Source of the DNA: Nonomuraea sp. MG754425
Lineage (GTDB): Bacteria; Actinomycetota; Actinomycetes; Streptosporangiales; Streptosporangiaceae
NCBI RefSeq assembly: GCF_021699195.1
Contig: NZ_SSXE01000013.1
Location: 1 to 64,000 of the forward strand
Length of the DNA: 64,000 bases
Direction: 5' to 3'
The position numbers and the translations under genes are program-made. This document shows positions 17,690 to 31,905 of this stretch, piece after piece (the stretch's first letter is position 1; each line of letters starts with the position of its first letter). The notes under the pieces were generated by a model that was given only the letters and a program-made list of their open reading frames with translations, searched no databases and had not been told where the DNA came from.

Positions 17690-18100
17690 TCACGGGCCGG
17701 TCACGGCCCGGCGCCCCGTGCCCTTGTCGGCGGCCTCCACCGACTCCCAGAGCGTCTCGTACCACGGCGGCACCGCCGCCTGCTGCTTCACGGCCGACTG
17801 CGGCGCGCCCCGGTCGGGCTCCATCACCACGAAGCACTTCTCACCGGGGCCGCAGTAGTGCAGCCGTTCCTTGGCCGTCTTCTTGATCCAGTTGGGGTCG
17901 TCGCTCTGCCGGTCGCGCGCCAGCAGCGCCTGCTTCTCCGCCTCGACCCTGGCCTTCTCCGCGCGCAGCTCAGAGATGCTGCGGCGGAGGCTGATGTACT
18001 CGCGCACAGGGTAGGCCAGGCTCATCGCGATCGCGCACACCACGATGGCCAGGATGGCGGCCCGCCCGGTGAGCTGCGGCCTTTTCGCCAATTGCTGCAC
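17690..18100 (-). CDS. FtsB/DivIC-type septum formation initiator
   Basis: 136 residues. A single transmembrane helix (about 14–32) is followed by a coiled coil (RSISELRAEKARVEAEKQAL) and the conserved DPNWIKKTAKERLHYCGPGE segment. It links FtsQ and FtsL in the divisome, with its bulk outside the membrane. The C-terminal tail is disordered. Start GTG 18100 after GAGGGGGT. It lies between enolase and DUF501, the standard actinobacterial order. Confidence 0.88.
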   Translation of the reverse strand: MQQLAKRPQLTGRAAILAIVVCAIAMSLAYPVREYISLRRSISELRAEKARVEAEKQALLARDRQSDDPNWIKKTAKERLHYCGPGEKCFVVMEPDRGAPQSAVKQQAAVPPWYETLWESVEAADKGTGRRAVTGP

Positions 18101-18109
18101 ACCCCCTCA

Positions 18110-18153
18110 AGTACGGCTCGCGACCGGAACAACGGGGTGCCGCGAGCCGTACT
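18110..18153 (-). terminator. Hairpin after enolase
   Basis: A perfect 13-bp stem, AGTACGGCTCGCG at 18110–18122 with 18141–18153, loop of 18, starts 5 bp past the eno stop and ends 9 bp before the ftsB start. It may attenuate read-through from eno into ftsB. Confidence 0.65.
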
Positions 18154-18158
18154 CGAAA

Positions 18159-20475
<2,317 letters not shown>

Positions 20476-20477
20476 GA

Positions 20478-21080
20478 TCAGCCCTCGGTCGGCTGCGGCG
20501 CCTGCTGCTGGGTGAGCTTGCCGAACCTGCCGGTGTCGACGAACAGCGCCGGGTTCTCCTGGGAGCGCTGGGCGTTGAGCGCGCCGAAACGCGGGTTGTA
20601 GATCGGCTTGATGGAGCTGAACTCCTCGATCAGCCGCTGCTGACCGGCCTGCCCGCCGAACTGCGTCTGGAGCTTGGTCAGGCCCACCATGGCGTGCGCG
20701 TACTCGCGGGCGTCGGCCGGCGCGACGCCGTTGGCCAGCAGGTTGATCTCGGGCGACTCGAACTGGCCCGGGTCCTTGAGCGCGGTGTCGACCTCGGTCT
20801 CGCTCACCTGCACCTTGTGACGGGCCAGGAGCTGGTTCGTCACGCTCACGTTGACCAGACGCTGCAGCACGGCCTGGATAGCCGGCACGCCGAGCGCCGA
20901 CTCGTCCAGCTTGGCCTGCTTCAGCGCGGCCAGGTAACCCTTCGTGTCCGCGTTGAGCTCACTCATGGAGATGCGCTCGTTCCCGACCACGGCCGCGGCG
21001 CCGGCCTGCATGGGCGAGGAGCAGGCGGTCAGTGCCACAACCGCCGCAGCGGCGGCCGCAGCCACTCGTATCGACTTCAC
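20478..21080 (-). CDS. SurA N-terminal-like lipoprotein
   Basis: 200 residues. The lipobox VALTAC places a lipidated Cys at residue 20. AAVVGNERISMSELN and the helical VLQRLVNVSVTNQLLARHKV match the SurA N-terminal chaperone fold. No peptidyl-prolyl isomerase domain follows. It is likely an extracytoplasmic chaperone or assembly factor. The actinobacterial order mfd–surA-like–mazG–eno is kept. Confidence 0.85.
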   Translation of the reverse strand: MKSIRVAAAAAAAVVALTACSSPMQAGAAAVVGNERISMSELNADTKGYLAALKQAKLDESALGVPAIQAVLQRLVNVSVTNQLLARHKVQVSETEVDTALKDPGQFESPEINLLANGVAPADAREYAHAMVGLTKLQTQFGGQAGQQRLIEEFSSIKPIYNPRFGALNAQRSQENPALFVDTGRFGKLTQQQAPQPTEG

Positions 21081-21109
21081 GTACGTCCCTTTCCGACCAG
21101 AAACCGCCG

Positions 21110-24598
<3,489 letters not shown>

Positions 24599-24690
24599 CA
24601 GATACGCCCACAGCCCCACAACGGCAACACGATTACCCCCGGCCGAGTCAGGTCGCGGGGGTCCTCCTCAAGGGTACTCGCCGCCGCGGC

Positions 24691-25062
24691 TCAGCCAACT
24701 CGGTAACCAGGCACGGAAGGCCAGCGCACGGTGAGCACGGTGGAATCGGCCTCCGCCCGCCACGAATGGTCGACGCCCTTGCCCCACACCACGTAGTCGC
24801 CCGGCTCGGACAGCAGCACGCTCCGGCCCGGCAGCTCCACCCGGAACCGGCCGCTGATCAGCACCAGCAGCGCCGTGCGCCGCTCGCCCCTGACCCACTT
24901 CTCGCGCTCGTCGCCCGCCGGGTGCACGCCCCACTTGATCTCGACGTCGTCGCTGTGCCGCGGATCGCCCGGGGGTTTGAAGTGGCCGAGCAGCCAGCCC
25001 TGGTCGCCGGCCCCGTCCGCGCCCGCGTTGCCCACGTAGACCCCGTCGCCCCCATCGCTCAC
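24691..25062 (-). CDS. Small cupin-fold protein
   Basis: 123 residues. A single beta-barrel with WGVHPAGDEREKWVRGERRTALLVLISGRF split over several strands, then PGDYVVWGKGVDHSW, the two cupin motifs with a plausible His/Glu metal site. Its function is unknown; such proteins often bind small ligands or protect enzymes. It diverges from the methyltransferase gene, and the 62 bp between them holds a GGAGGG and A/T-rich promoter-like sequence. Confidence 0.75.
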   Translation of the reverse strand: MSDGGDGVYVGNAGADGAGDQGWLLGHFKPPGDPRHSDDVEIKWGVHPAGDEREKWVRGERRTALLVLISGRFRVELPGRSVLLSEPGDYVVWGKGVDHSWRAEADSTVLTVRWPSVPGYRVG

Positions 25063-25124
25063 GGGCCGGGACGCTAGCAGGGAAATGCCTTACGCGGAGG
25101 GATCGATTGATTACTGTAGGTCAC

Positions 25125-25844
25125 ATGTCTGAGGTGCGATCGGTCGCCCAGCGAGGCGACCTCTTCGGTCAGAGGCTCCGCGAGCACTGTGCCGGGCAAC
25201 CGATGAGGCGGCTGGACGTGCTGGTCGCCGGGTGCGCCGGCGACCAGGCGCCGGTGCTCGAACACGTCGAGACCAGGGCCACCGGAGCCGACGAGGACCA
25301 TCCCGCGATCAGGCGGGTCCTGGCGGAGCGGGCCGACCTCGTCGCCTGGTCGCTGGGCGACCTGCGCTCGGTGCCGCTGCCGCCCCGGGCGTTCGACGTC
25401 ATCCAGCTCTCGTTCCTGCTGGAACGGGTGCGGCACGCCGAACTGGTCTTCGACCGGCTGCTGCAGTCGCTGCGGCCCGGGGGGCTGGTGCTGCTGCGCG
25501 TGCGCGATCGGCGCTCGGCGTACGGGCTGCTCGACCGGCTCACGCCGGCGCTGCTGCGGCGGGCCGTCTGGCGGGGGCTGGTGCACCCCGGCACGCCGGG
25601 GCCGCTGCCGGCCGTGTACGAGCCCCTGGCCTCCAGCGACGGGCTGCACGCGTTCTGCCTGAGCCGGGGGCTGATGATCACCGACGACGAGCGTCACACC
25701 AGCGGGCCCGCCCGCGCCCGCCGGGCCGGGGCCGCCGCCGTGACGCTGATGTCCAGGCTGACCAGCGGCCGTTTCCCCGCCTCCCACGACGAGATCACCA
25801 TGGTGATCCGCAAGCCCCAGCACCACTTCGCACGGCTGCTCTGA
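25125..25844 (+). CDS. Class I SAM-dependent methyltransferase-like protein
   Basis: 239 residues. Rossmann-type methyltransferase with motif I LDVLVAGCAGDQ, DLRSVPLPPRAFDVIQLSFLLE (motifs II–III) and LLQSLRPGGLVLLRV. Motif I has AGCAGDQ instead of GxGxG, so SAM binding may be weak. The substrate is unknown. It starts at ATG 25125 after TAGG; a TTG at 25107, five bases after GGAGGG, is an alternative. It precedes cysC but is separated from it by a promoter-like region, so membership in the sulfation locus is doubtful. Confidence 0.75.
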   Translation: MSEVRSVAQRGDLFGQRLREHCAGQPMRRLDVLVAGCAGDQAPVLEHVETRATGADEDHPAIRRVLAERADLVAWSLGDLRSVPLPPRAFDVIQLSFLLERVRHAELVFDRLLQSLRPGGLVLLRVRDRRSAYGLLDRLTPALLRRAVWRGLVHPGTPGPLPAVYEPLASSDGLHAFCLSRGLMITDDERHTSGPARARRAGAAAVTLMSRLTSGRFPASHDEITMVIRKPQHHFARLL

Positions 25845-25962
25845 GCGTCAGCGCCATCAAGGGGCCGTCGAGGGCCGTCGAGGGAGGGGGCGTGAACACG
25901 GGGGTGCCGTGGCCACCGGCAGGGGTCTGGCGACACACTGGTGTCAGCCGGTAGACTCCTTT

Positions 25963-25989
25963 CCTACCAATTCAATCGGAATAGTTGGG
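25963..25989. promoter_or_regulatory. Imperfect dyad in the cysC promoter
   Basis: CCTACCAATTC (25963–25973) and GAATAGTTGGG (25979–25989) form an imperfect inverted repeat (8 of 11 pairs) in a locally A/T-rich patch 12 bp before the cysC start. It is a candidate operator for a sulfur-responsive repressor; this is inference only. Confidence 0.3.
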
Positions 25990-26000
25990 ATGCAGACAAC

Positions 26001-27215
26001 GTGGAGTGGACCCCCGACCCGCGCGAGCTGGCCGACCTCGAACTGCTGCTCTCCGGCGCGTTCGAGCCGCTGACGGGGTTCCTCGGCCACGACGACGCGC
26101 ACACCGTCCACGAGCACGGCACGCTGGCCGACGGCACCCCGTGGCCCGCGCCCGTCACCCTCCACGTCGCCGCCGACCTGAACCTGGGCGACGAGGTCAC
26201 CCTGCTCGACCCCGAGGGCCTGCCGCTGGCCGTGCTGACCGTGGCCGCGCACGAGCCCGACGGCCTTACCGCGGGCCCGCTCAAGACGCTGAGCGCGCCG
26301 GAGCACGGGCCGTTCGCGCGCCTGCGGCGGACGCCCGCCCAGGTGCGGACGGAGCTCGACGGGCGGCCCGCGCTGGCCGTCACCATGCGGGGCCCGCTCG
26401 ACGACCTCACCGAGATCGTCGCCACCGCCAAGGAGCTCGACGCGGCGATCCTGCTGCTCCCCCTCTCCTACGGCGAGGCGGGCCCGGCCGTGGTCCGCGC
26501 CGCGCTGCGCGCCAAGGAGCAGCTCCCCGCGGACACGATCGTCGTCCCGGTGCCGCTGGCCCCCCGCGACGAGCCCGAGATCGACCTTGAGCTGCGCGAG
26601 CACGTCGCCGCCGCCTTCGGCGCCACCGAGCACCTGGCGGGCCCCGAGCCGGTGCGCATCCCCGGCCCGCCGCACCGTCGCGGCCTGGTGGTGTTCTTCA
26701 CCGGGCTGTCGGGCTCGGGCAAGTCCACGATCGCCCGCGGCCTGCGTGACGCGCTGCTGGAGCTGGGCACCCGCACGGTGACCTACCTCGACGGCGATGT
26801 GGTGCGCCACCTGCTGTCCAAGGGCCTGACCTTCTCCAAGCAGGACCGCGACCTGAACATCCGCCGGATCGGCTTCGTCGCCGCCGAGACCGCCCGCCAC
26901 GGCGGACTGGCCGTCTGCGCCCCGATCGCGCCGTACGCGGCCACCCGCGAGGAGGTGCGCGAGATGGTCGAGTCCGTCGGGGCCGACTTCCTGCTCGTGC
27001 ACGTCGCCACCCCGCTGGAGGAGTGCGAGCGACGCGACCGCAAGGGCCTGTACGCCAAGGCCCGCGCCGGCCTCATCCCCGAGTTCACCGGCATCTCCGA
27101 CCCCTACGAGGAGCCGGACGACGCCGACCTGGTCATCGACACCACGCACCTGTCGATCGAGGCGGCCGTGTCCCGGGTGCTGGACACGCTGCGGGGCGGA
27201 GGCTGGGTCCGTTGA
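26001..27215 (+). CDS. cysC: Adenylylsulfate kinase with N-terminal ATP-sulfurylase-like domain
   Basis: 404 residues. The C-terminal half is APS kinase: P-loop GLSGSGKS at 235–242, YLDGDVVRHLLSKGL, RIGFVAAETARHGG, and DRKGLYAKARAGLI. It phosphorylates APS to PAPS. The N-terminal 190 residues resemble the PUA-like part of single-chain ATP sulfurylase (AFEPLTGFLG), but I see no RNPxH or second nucleotide motif, so it is probably non-catalytic; CysDN encoded nearby does that step. It starts at GTG 26001; an in-frame GTG at 25941 is less likely. The TTGA overlap with the permease gene couples them. Confidence 0.9.
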   Translation: MEWTPDPRELADLELLLSGAFEPLTGFLGHDDAHTVHEHGTLADGTPWPAPVTLHVAADLNLGDEVTLLDPEGLPLAVLTVAAHEPDGLTAGPLKTLSAPEHGPFARLRRTPAQVRTELDGRPALAVTMRGPLDDLTEIVATAKELDAAILLLPLSYGEAGPAVVRAALRAKEQLPADTIVVPVPLAPRDEPEIDLELREHVAAAFGATEHLAGPEPVRIPGPPHRRGLVVFFTGLSGSGKSTIARGLRDALLELGTRTVTYLDGDVVRHLLSKGLTFSKQDRDLNIRRIGFVAAETARHGGLAVCAPIAPYAATREEVREMVESVGADFLLVHVATPLEECERRDRKGLYAKARAGLIPEFTGISDPYEEPDDADLVIDTTHLSIEAAVSRVLDTLRGGGWVR

Positions 27216-28093
27216 TCGACGGGGCGTTGATCGGCGGGTCGTTCCTGGTCGCCGTCGTGGTCGGGCTGACCGGGATGGGCGGCGGGGCGCTCATGACCCC
27301 GATGATGATGCTGTTCTTCAACGTCCCGCCGCTGGCGGCGGTCTCCAGCGACCTGGTGGCCTCGGCCGTGATGAAGCCGGTCGGCGGCGTCGTGCACCTG
27401 CGGCGGGGCACCGTCAACCTGCGCCTGGTCGGCTGGCTGTGCGTGGGGTCGGTGCCGGCGGCCTTCTGCGGGGTGTTCCTGGCCAGGGCGTTCGCCGTCT
27501 CCGACGCCGTCAAGTACGCGCTCGGCGTCGCGCTGCTGCTGGCCGTGGCGGGCATGGCGGTGAAGAGCTGGCTCGGCGGGCGGGGCGGCACGTCGAGCGC
27601 GCACGACATCGTCGTGCGCCCAATCCCTACTCTACTGGTCGGTACGGTCGGCGGCCTGGTGGTGGGCGTCTCCTCCGTCGGTTCGGGATCGCTGATCATC
27701 GTGGCCCTGCTCGTGCTCTATCCGGCGCTCAAGGCCAACCAGCTCGTCGGCACCGACCTCGTGCAGGCCGTGCCCCTGGTCGCCGCCGCCGCGCTCGGCC
27801 ACCTGCTGTTCGGCGACTTCCAGCTCGATCTGACGGTGTCGCTGCTCATCGGCTCGATCCCGGGCGTCTACCTCGGCGCGCGGATCTCCTCACGCGCTCC
27901 GGGCGGCCTGATCAGGGCCATGCTGGCAATCGTCCTGCTCGCCTCGGCGCTCAAGCTGCTCGACGCGAGCAACGCGCTCACCGTCGGGGCGCTCGTGGCG
28001 GCCACCGCGGTCACCGTGATCGGCTGGCGGCTGCGGGTCAGGTCCGCGGCACGGGCGTCGAGCGAAAGTACGGATCTCGAGCCAGCTCGCTGA
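27212..28093 (+). CDS. TauE/SafE (DUF81) family permease
   Basis: 293 residues, about eight transmembrane helices. It has the TauE/SafE double-repeat pattern (GLTGMGGGALMTPMMM near the N-terminus, then VGVSSVGSGSLIIVALLVLY). The family moves sulfite, sulfonates or sulfate-related anions. The TTG start at 27212 overlaps the cysC stop (TTGA). Coupling to cysC suggests sulfate uptake feeding PAPS synthesis, or export of a sulfur anion. The last 56 bp overlap the opposite-strand glycosidase gene. Confidence 0.85.
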   Translation: MIDGALIGGSFLVAVVVGLTGMGGGALMTPMMMLFFNVPPLAAVSSDLVASAVMKPVGGVVHLRRGTVNLRLVGWLCVGSVPAAFCGVFLARAFAVSDAVKYALGVALLLAVAGMAVKSWLGGRGGTSSAHDIVVRPIPTLLVGTVGGLVVGVSSVGSGSLIIVALLVLYPALKANQLVGTDLVQAVPLVAAAALGHLLFGDFQLDLTVSLLIGSIPGVYLGARISSRAPGGLIRAMLAIVLLASALKLLDASNALTVGALVAATAVTVIGWRLRVRSAARASSESTDLEPAR

Positions 28094-29123
28094 AGGCCCG
28101 GTCGGCCCCGGGGTCGGAGTCGAAGCTCGTGTCACCGCGCGGCGCCTGTGGCGAGTCGAAGTAGATCAGCGCCTTGATCTGCGGATACTGCTTGATCTGA
28201 CGCCGCACGGACTCGAAGAAGCGGCGCTTGAACGAGCGGTCCCTGGCCCGCTCGAAGACCCCCCACTCGGCCACCATGACCGGCTTGCCGGGGAAGCGCG
28301 CCTGCATCCACCGGTAGAAGCCCTGCCAGTCGGGGTACTCCCTGCGCATCTTGTTCACGAGCTCGTCGAAGTCGTGCACCCGGTCGTCGGCGTAGGGGTC
28401 CATGGCCACCCAGTCGACCACGTCGTCACCGGGGTAGAGCTCCTCGAACCAGGGCTTGGCCGCCCAGTTGGGCGCCCCCATGTACGTCATCACCACGACC
28501 GCGTTCCGCACGCCCTTCTCGCGCAGCCGCAGCACGACGTGCCGGAACATGGCCGCGTAGTCGGCCGCCTCCATGCCGGAGCCCGAGGAGGCGTCGACGT
28601 CGTTCTCCGGCTCGTGGTGCAGGGTGAGGAAGAAGCGTTCGGGAAAGGTGCGTCTCAGGTATCCGGCCAGCCGGTCGATCCGGGCGTCGAGGCCGCCACG
28701 GGCGATCTCCGCCCACGTGTGGTCGAACGACGGCTTCCAGTTGATCATGAGCACCCGTGGCCTGGACGGGTCGCGGGCCAGCCTGATCTCCGCCTCGGTG
28801 GGGAACAACTCGCTGCCCCGGTGATAGACGTGCAGCACGTCGGCCGCCGCGTCCATGCGCTGCTCGGCCCCGTGCAGCGCCTGCTCGATCGAGGCGCCGG
28901 TGAAGACCTCGGGGGCCAGGCCCCACCACGCGCCGCACGACGGGATGAGCCTAGTGGTGACCGTGCAGGTGGGCGTGCCCGCCTGGTTGGCCACGGGGGA
29001 CGGGGGCGGCGCCGGCCGGGCGCCGGGGTTGTCGGCACTGGAGCAGGCGGTGGCCAGTACCGCGGCAATGACCGGAATACACCATTTAACCTGTTTTCTT
29101 GGAGAAATTCCCCGTTGTTGCAA
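28038..29123 (-). CDS. Glycoside hydrolase-like lipoprotein (GH26-type)
   Basis: 361 residues. Lipobox VLATAC with lipidated Cys27, then a TIM-barrel-like domain. LTLHHEPEND places a likely acid/base Glu at 171 and MVAEWGVFE a nucleophile Glu at 286, the HEPEN/EWG pattern of GH26 and related clan-A families. It probably acts outside the cell on a beta-linked glycan, plausibly trimming or releasing the polysaccharide made by the flanking genes. Start TTG 29123 is the only plausible start before the signal peptide. It is the only minus-strand gene inside the plus-strand half of the locus. Confidence 0.75.
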   Translation of the reverse strand: MQQRGISPRKQVKWCIPVIAAVLATACSSADNPGARPAPPPSPVANQAGTPTCTVTTRLIPSCGAWWGLAPEVFTGASIEQALHGAEQRMDAAADVLHVYHRGSELFPTEAEIRLARDPSRPRVLMINWKPSFDHTWAEIARGGLDARIDRLAGYLRRTFPERFFLTLHHEPENDVDASSGSGMEAADYAAMFRHVVLRLREKGVRNAVVVMTYMGAPNWAAKPWFEELYPGDDVVDWVAMDPYADDRVHDFDELVNKMRREYPDWQGFYRWMQARFPGKPVMVAEWGVFERARDRSFKRRFFESVRRQIKQYPQIKALIYFDSPQAPRGDTSFDSDPGADRAFSELARDPYFRSTPVPRT

Positions 29124-29329
29124 AGCCTTCCAACCCCCTCGTCGAACGACCCCCGCGTTTCACACCTGAACCTTGCCATGTCATTCCTGGAACTTCAGCC
29201 AGTGTGGAAGTCTCCCCAGTTCATAGCGCTGAGGTGACATCCACGATTTCGTGAAATTTCGCTTTTCGGGAGAGCTTCTTTTTGGCCTTACCGGAGAAAA
29301 TCTTGGGTATTCAGCCGTGGCGCTCACCG

Positions 29330-29344
29330 TCACTCTTATAGTGA
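29330..29344. promoter_or_regulatory. Small palindrome before the wzz-like gene
   Basis: TCACT–CTTAT–AGTGA is an exact 5-bp inverted repeat ending six bases before the ATG at 29351. It lies in the A/T-richer 227 bp between the divergent glycosidase and polysaccharide operons, and may overlap the promoter or ribosome site. Confidence 0.3.
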
Positions 29345-29350
29345 GCGCAC

Positions 29351-30643
29351 ATGAGGCCCGGCACCGACCTGGACGAGCACCTCTCCCTGTTGCGCAGGCG
29401 GTGGCTGCTCCTCGTGGGCTGCGTCGTGTTCGGCGGCACCGCGGGGCTGGCGCTGCTGCGCCTCACCCCGCCCGCCTACACCGCGACGACACAGGTGCTG
29501 GTCATGCCGGTCGGCCCGCAGGAGCCGGGCAACCAGGTGACCAGCCGCCAGCGCGAGTCGCTCAACCTCGACACCGAGGCCCAGATCGCGCAGTCCGCCG
29601 TGGTCGCCGCCCGCGCCGCAAGGGCTCTCGGCCGCGGCGACGTCCACCCCGTCGAGGTCGCCGTGCCGCCCAACTCCGCGGTGCTGATGATCTCGGTGAC
29701 GGCCCCCGAGCCCGGCACCGCCTCCGCGCAGTCGCGCGCGTACGCCGAGGCATATCTGACCAACCGCCGCGAGAGCGCGATGACCTCCATGGCCGAGCAG
29801 CAGGACGCGGTGCTGAGCAAGCTCAAGCAGGTCAACGCCGGCATCGACCACGTGATCAAGCAGCTCGGCAGCCTGCCCAAGGGCGGCCCCGAGCACGCGA
29901 TCGCCACCCAGCGGCAGGGCGTGCTCAACCGGCAGGCGGCCAGCCTGGCACTGAAGTACGACGCGCTCAGGACGATCGCGGTCACCCCCGGCTCGGTGAT
30001 CAGCCAGGCCGCGCCGCCCGAGGCGCCCAGCTCTCCCAGGCTGCCCCTCTACCTGGGCACCGGGCTGATGGCGGGGCTGCTGACCGGCTCGGCCGCCGCC
30101 TACCTCCGCGACCGCTTCGATCGGCGGCTGCGCACGCCCGCCGACGTCGAGCGGCTCACCGGGCTGTCCGTGCTCGGCGACCTGTCCAGCCCGCGCGAGC
30201 ACGGCGTGCTGCACGACCTGGCCTGCGCCGTGGTCTCCGCCTGCCCCGGCAAGCGGCTGCTGGTCCGGGCGCTGCCCGCCGACCTGTACGCCTCGTCGCT
30301 GGCCGAGCCGCTCGCCGTCAGCGCGCCGCTGATCGTGCTCGACGGCTCCGACGTCCGCGACTTGGCCAGGGCCGACGCGGCCGTGCTGCTGGTGGGCCTG
30401 GGCCGGGTCACCTCCGAGGACGTCGTCGCCGCCGCCCGCCAGCTCGCCAGGCACGACGTGCCGGTCATCGGCGTGGTGACGGCCACCGACGCGGTGCCGT
30501 CGTTCGTCCCGCTGCTGGAGCCGCGCCCGCACACCCCGCTCGGCAAGCTCGTCGCGACCGGCGAGCTGGAACCGAGCGTGTCGGCCGAGACCACCCCCAT
30601 GAAGGCGATCCACCACCCGCGGCGGCCGGGCACGCAGACGTGA
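29351..30643 (+). CDS. Wzz-type polysaccharide chain-length regulator with degenerate kinase-like C-terminus
   Basis: 430 residues. Transmembrane helices near 20–38 and 232–252 flank a helical extracytoplasmic domain (YTATTQVLVMPVG, coiled coil around 140–200), the Wzz/PCP layout. A C-terminal cytoplasmic domain (LIVLDGSDVRDLARADAAVL, VPVIGVVT) looks like a bacterial tyrosine-kinase/MinD fold, but no Walker A P-loop or Tyr-rich tail is present, so it should not phosphorylate. It would set polymer length together with Wzy. Start ATG 29351. The stop overlaps the next start as GTGA. Confidence 0.85.
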   Translation: MRPGTDLDEHLSLLRRRWLLLVGCVVFGGTAGLALLRLTPPAYTATTQVLVMPVGPQEPGNQVTSRQRESLNLDTEAQIAQSAVVAARAARALGRGDVHPVEVAVPPNSAVLMISVTAPEPGTASAQSRAYAEAYLTNRRESAMTSMAEQQDAVLSKLKQVNAGIDHVIKQLGSLPKGGPEHAIATQRQGVLNRQAASLALKYDALRTIAVTPGSVISQAAPPEAPSSPRLPLYLGTGLMAGLLTGSAAAYLRDRFDRRLRTPADVERLTGLSVLGDLSSPREHGVLHDLACAVVSACPGKRLLVRALPADLYASSLAEPLAVSAPLIVLDGSDVRDLARADAAVLLVGLGRVTSEDVVAAARQLARHDVPVIGVVTATDAVPSFVPLLEPRPHTPLGKLVATGELEPSVSAETTPMKAIHHPRRPGTQT

Positions 30644-31905
30644 GCGGGCCGGCGTGGCCCATCGCCGCGCTGCTGGTCGGCTATCCGGTCTGGTGGGCGC
30701 TGGGGTTCGGCGGGCTGTCGGTGATCGTGCTGGCCGTGCCCATGGCGGTGCTGCTGTGGCGGCGGCGGCCGGTGAAGGTGCCGCGCGGCTTCGGACTGTG
30801 GCTGCTGCTGCTGGCCGGCTACCTGGTCAGCGCGCTGATGCTGGGCGAGACGCCGCCCGGCACGTACGGGGAGCTCGGGCCGGGCCGGGTCCTCGGCTAC
30901 GTGATGCGGCTGGCGCTGTACTGCTCCGTCCTGGTCATGGTGCTCTACCTGGGCAACCTCACCGAGCGGGAGCTGCCGCAGCTACGCCTGGTGCGCATGC
31001 TCGGCGTGCTGTTCGTCACCACGATCGCGGGCGGGCTGCTCGGCGTGTTCCTGCCCGGCTTCGCCTTCACCTCGCCGGTGGAGCTGTTGCTGCCGGACTG
31101 GATCAGCGGCAACTCCTTCGTGCAGAACCTCATCCACCCGACGGCCGCCCAGACGCAGAAGGTGCTCGGCTTCGCCTCCCCCAGGCCCGAGGCGCCGTAC
31201 GAATGGGCCAACGCCTGGGGCAGCAACGCCTCGGTGCTGCTGGTCTGGTTCGTGGTGGGCTGGTGGGTGCACGGACGGGCCCGGCACCGGCTCTTCGTGG
31301 CCGTGGTGCTCGCCCTCGCCGTCATCCCCGTCGTGTACTCGCTCAACCGCGGTCTGTGGATCGGCCTCGGCCTGGCCGTGCTCTACGTGATCGTCCGGGT
31401 GGGCGGGCGGACCCGGGTCGCGCTCTGCGGCGCGCTCGCGGCGGCGGCGCTGGCGTTCATGCTCAGCCCGCTGGCCACGCTGTTCGCGCAGCGCCTGGAC
31501 AATCCGCACTCCAACGACATCCGCGCCTTCACCGTCAGCGCCACCCTCACCGCCGCCGGGCACTCGCCGCTGATCGGGTACGGCAACACCCGCAACGCCA
31601 CGGGCAACCACCGCACGATCACCACGGGCAAGACCGACTGGTGCGACACCTGCGGGCATCCGCCGCTGGGCAGCGACGGCCAGCTCTGGTTGCTGATGAT
31701 CACGCAGGGGTTCACCGGGGCCGTGCTCTACGTGGCGTTCTTCGTGGGCGCGATCCGCCGCCACTGGCGCGACCGCAGCCCCGTGGGCCTGGCCGGGGTG
31801 CTCGTGATGGGGCTCGTGCTGCTCTACATGTTCGTCTACGACGGCCTGGTCACACCGCTCATCCTCTACCTCGTCTCGTTCGCCCTCCTGTGGAGGAACG
31901 CATGA
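30640..31905 (+). CDS. O-antigen ligase/polymerase-like membrane protein (Wzy/WaaL superfamily)
   Basis: 421 residues, about 10–11 transmembrane helices. A central loop with SLNRGLWIGLGLAVLYV and a later large loop bearing HSPLIGYGNTR and CGHPPLGSDGQLWLL form the Wzy_C/O-antigen ligase pattern. It would polymerise or transfer lipid-linked repeat units on the outer face of the membrane. Starts at GTG 30640 overlapping the wzz stop and ends overlapping the next gene's ATG. Confidence 0.85.
   Translation: MSGPAWPIAALLVGYPVWWALGFGGLSVIVLAVPMAVLLWRRRPVKVPRGFGLWLLLLAGYLVSALMLGETPPGTYGELGPGRVLGYVMRLALYCSVLVMVLYLGNLTERELPQLRLVRMLGVLFVTTIAGGLLGVFLPGFAFTSPVELLLPDWISGNSFVQNLIHPTAAQTQKVLGFASPRPEAPYEWANAWGSNASVLLVWFVVGWWVHGRARHRLFVAVVLALAVIPVVYSLNRGLWIGLGLAVLYVIVRVGGRTRVALCGALAAAALAFMLSPLATLFAQRLDNPHSNDIRAFTVSATLTAAGHSPLIGYGNTRNATGNHRTITTGKTDWCDTCGHPPLGSDGQLWLLMITQGFTGAVLYVAFFVGAIRRHWRDRSPVGLAGVLVMGLVLLYMFVYDGLVTPLILYLVSFALLWRNA

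Noticed and set aside
25125-25844. Assigning the methyltransferase-like gene to the sulfation operon
   Set aside because: A promoter-like gap of about 155 bp separates it from cysC, and no link to glycan or sulfate is visible.
29251-31905. A single 884-residue protein covering the wzz-like and wzy-like region
   Set aside because: Its first half is the out-of-frame shadow of the Wzz-like gene; only the part from GTG 30640 has family motifs.
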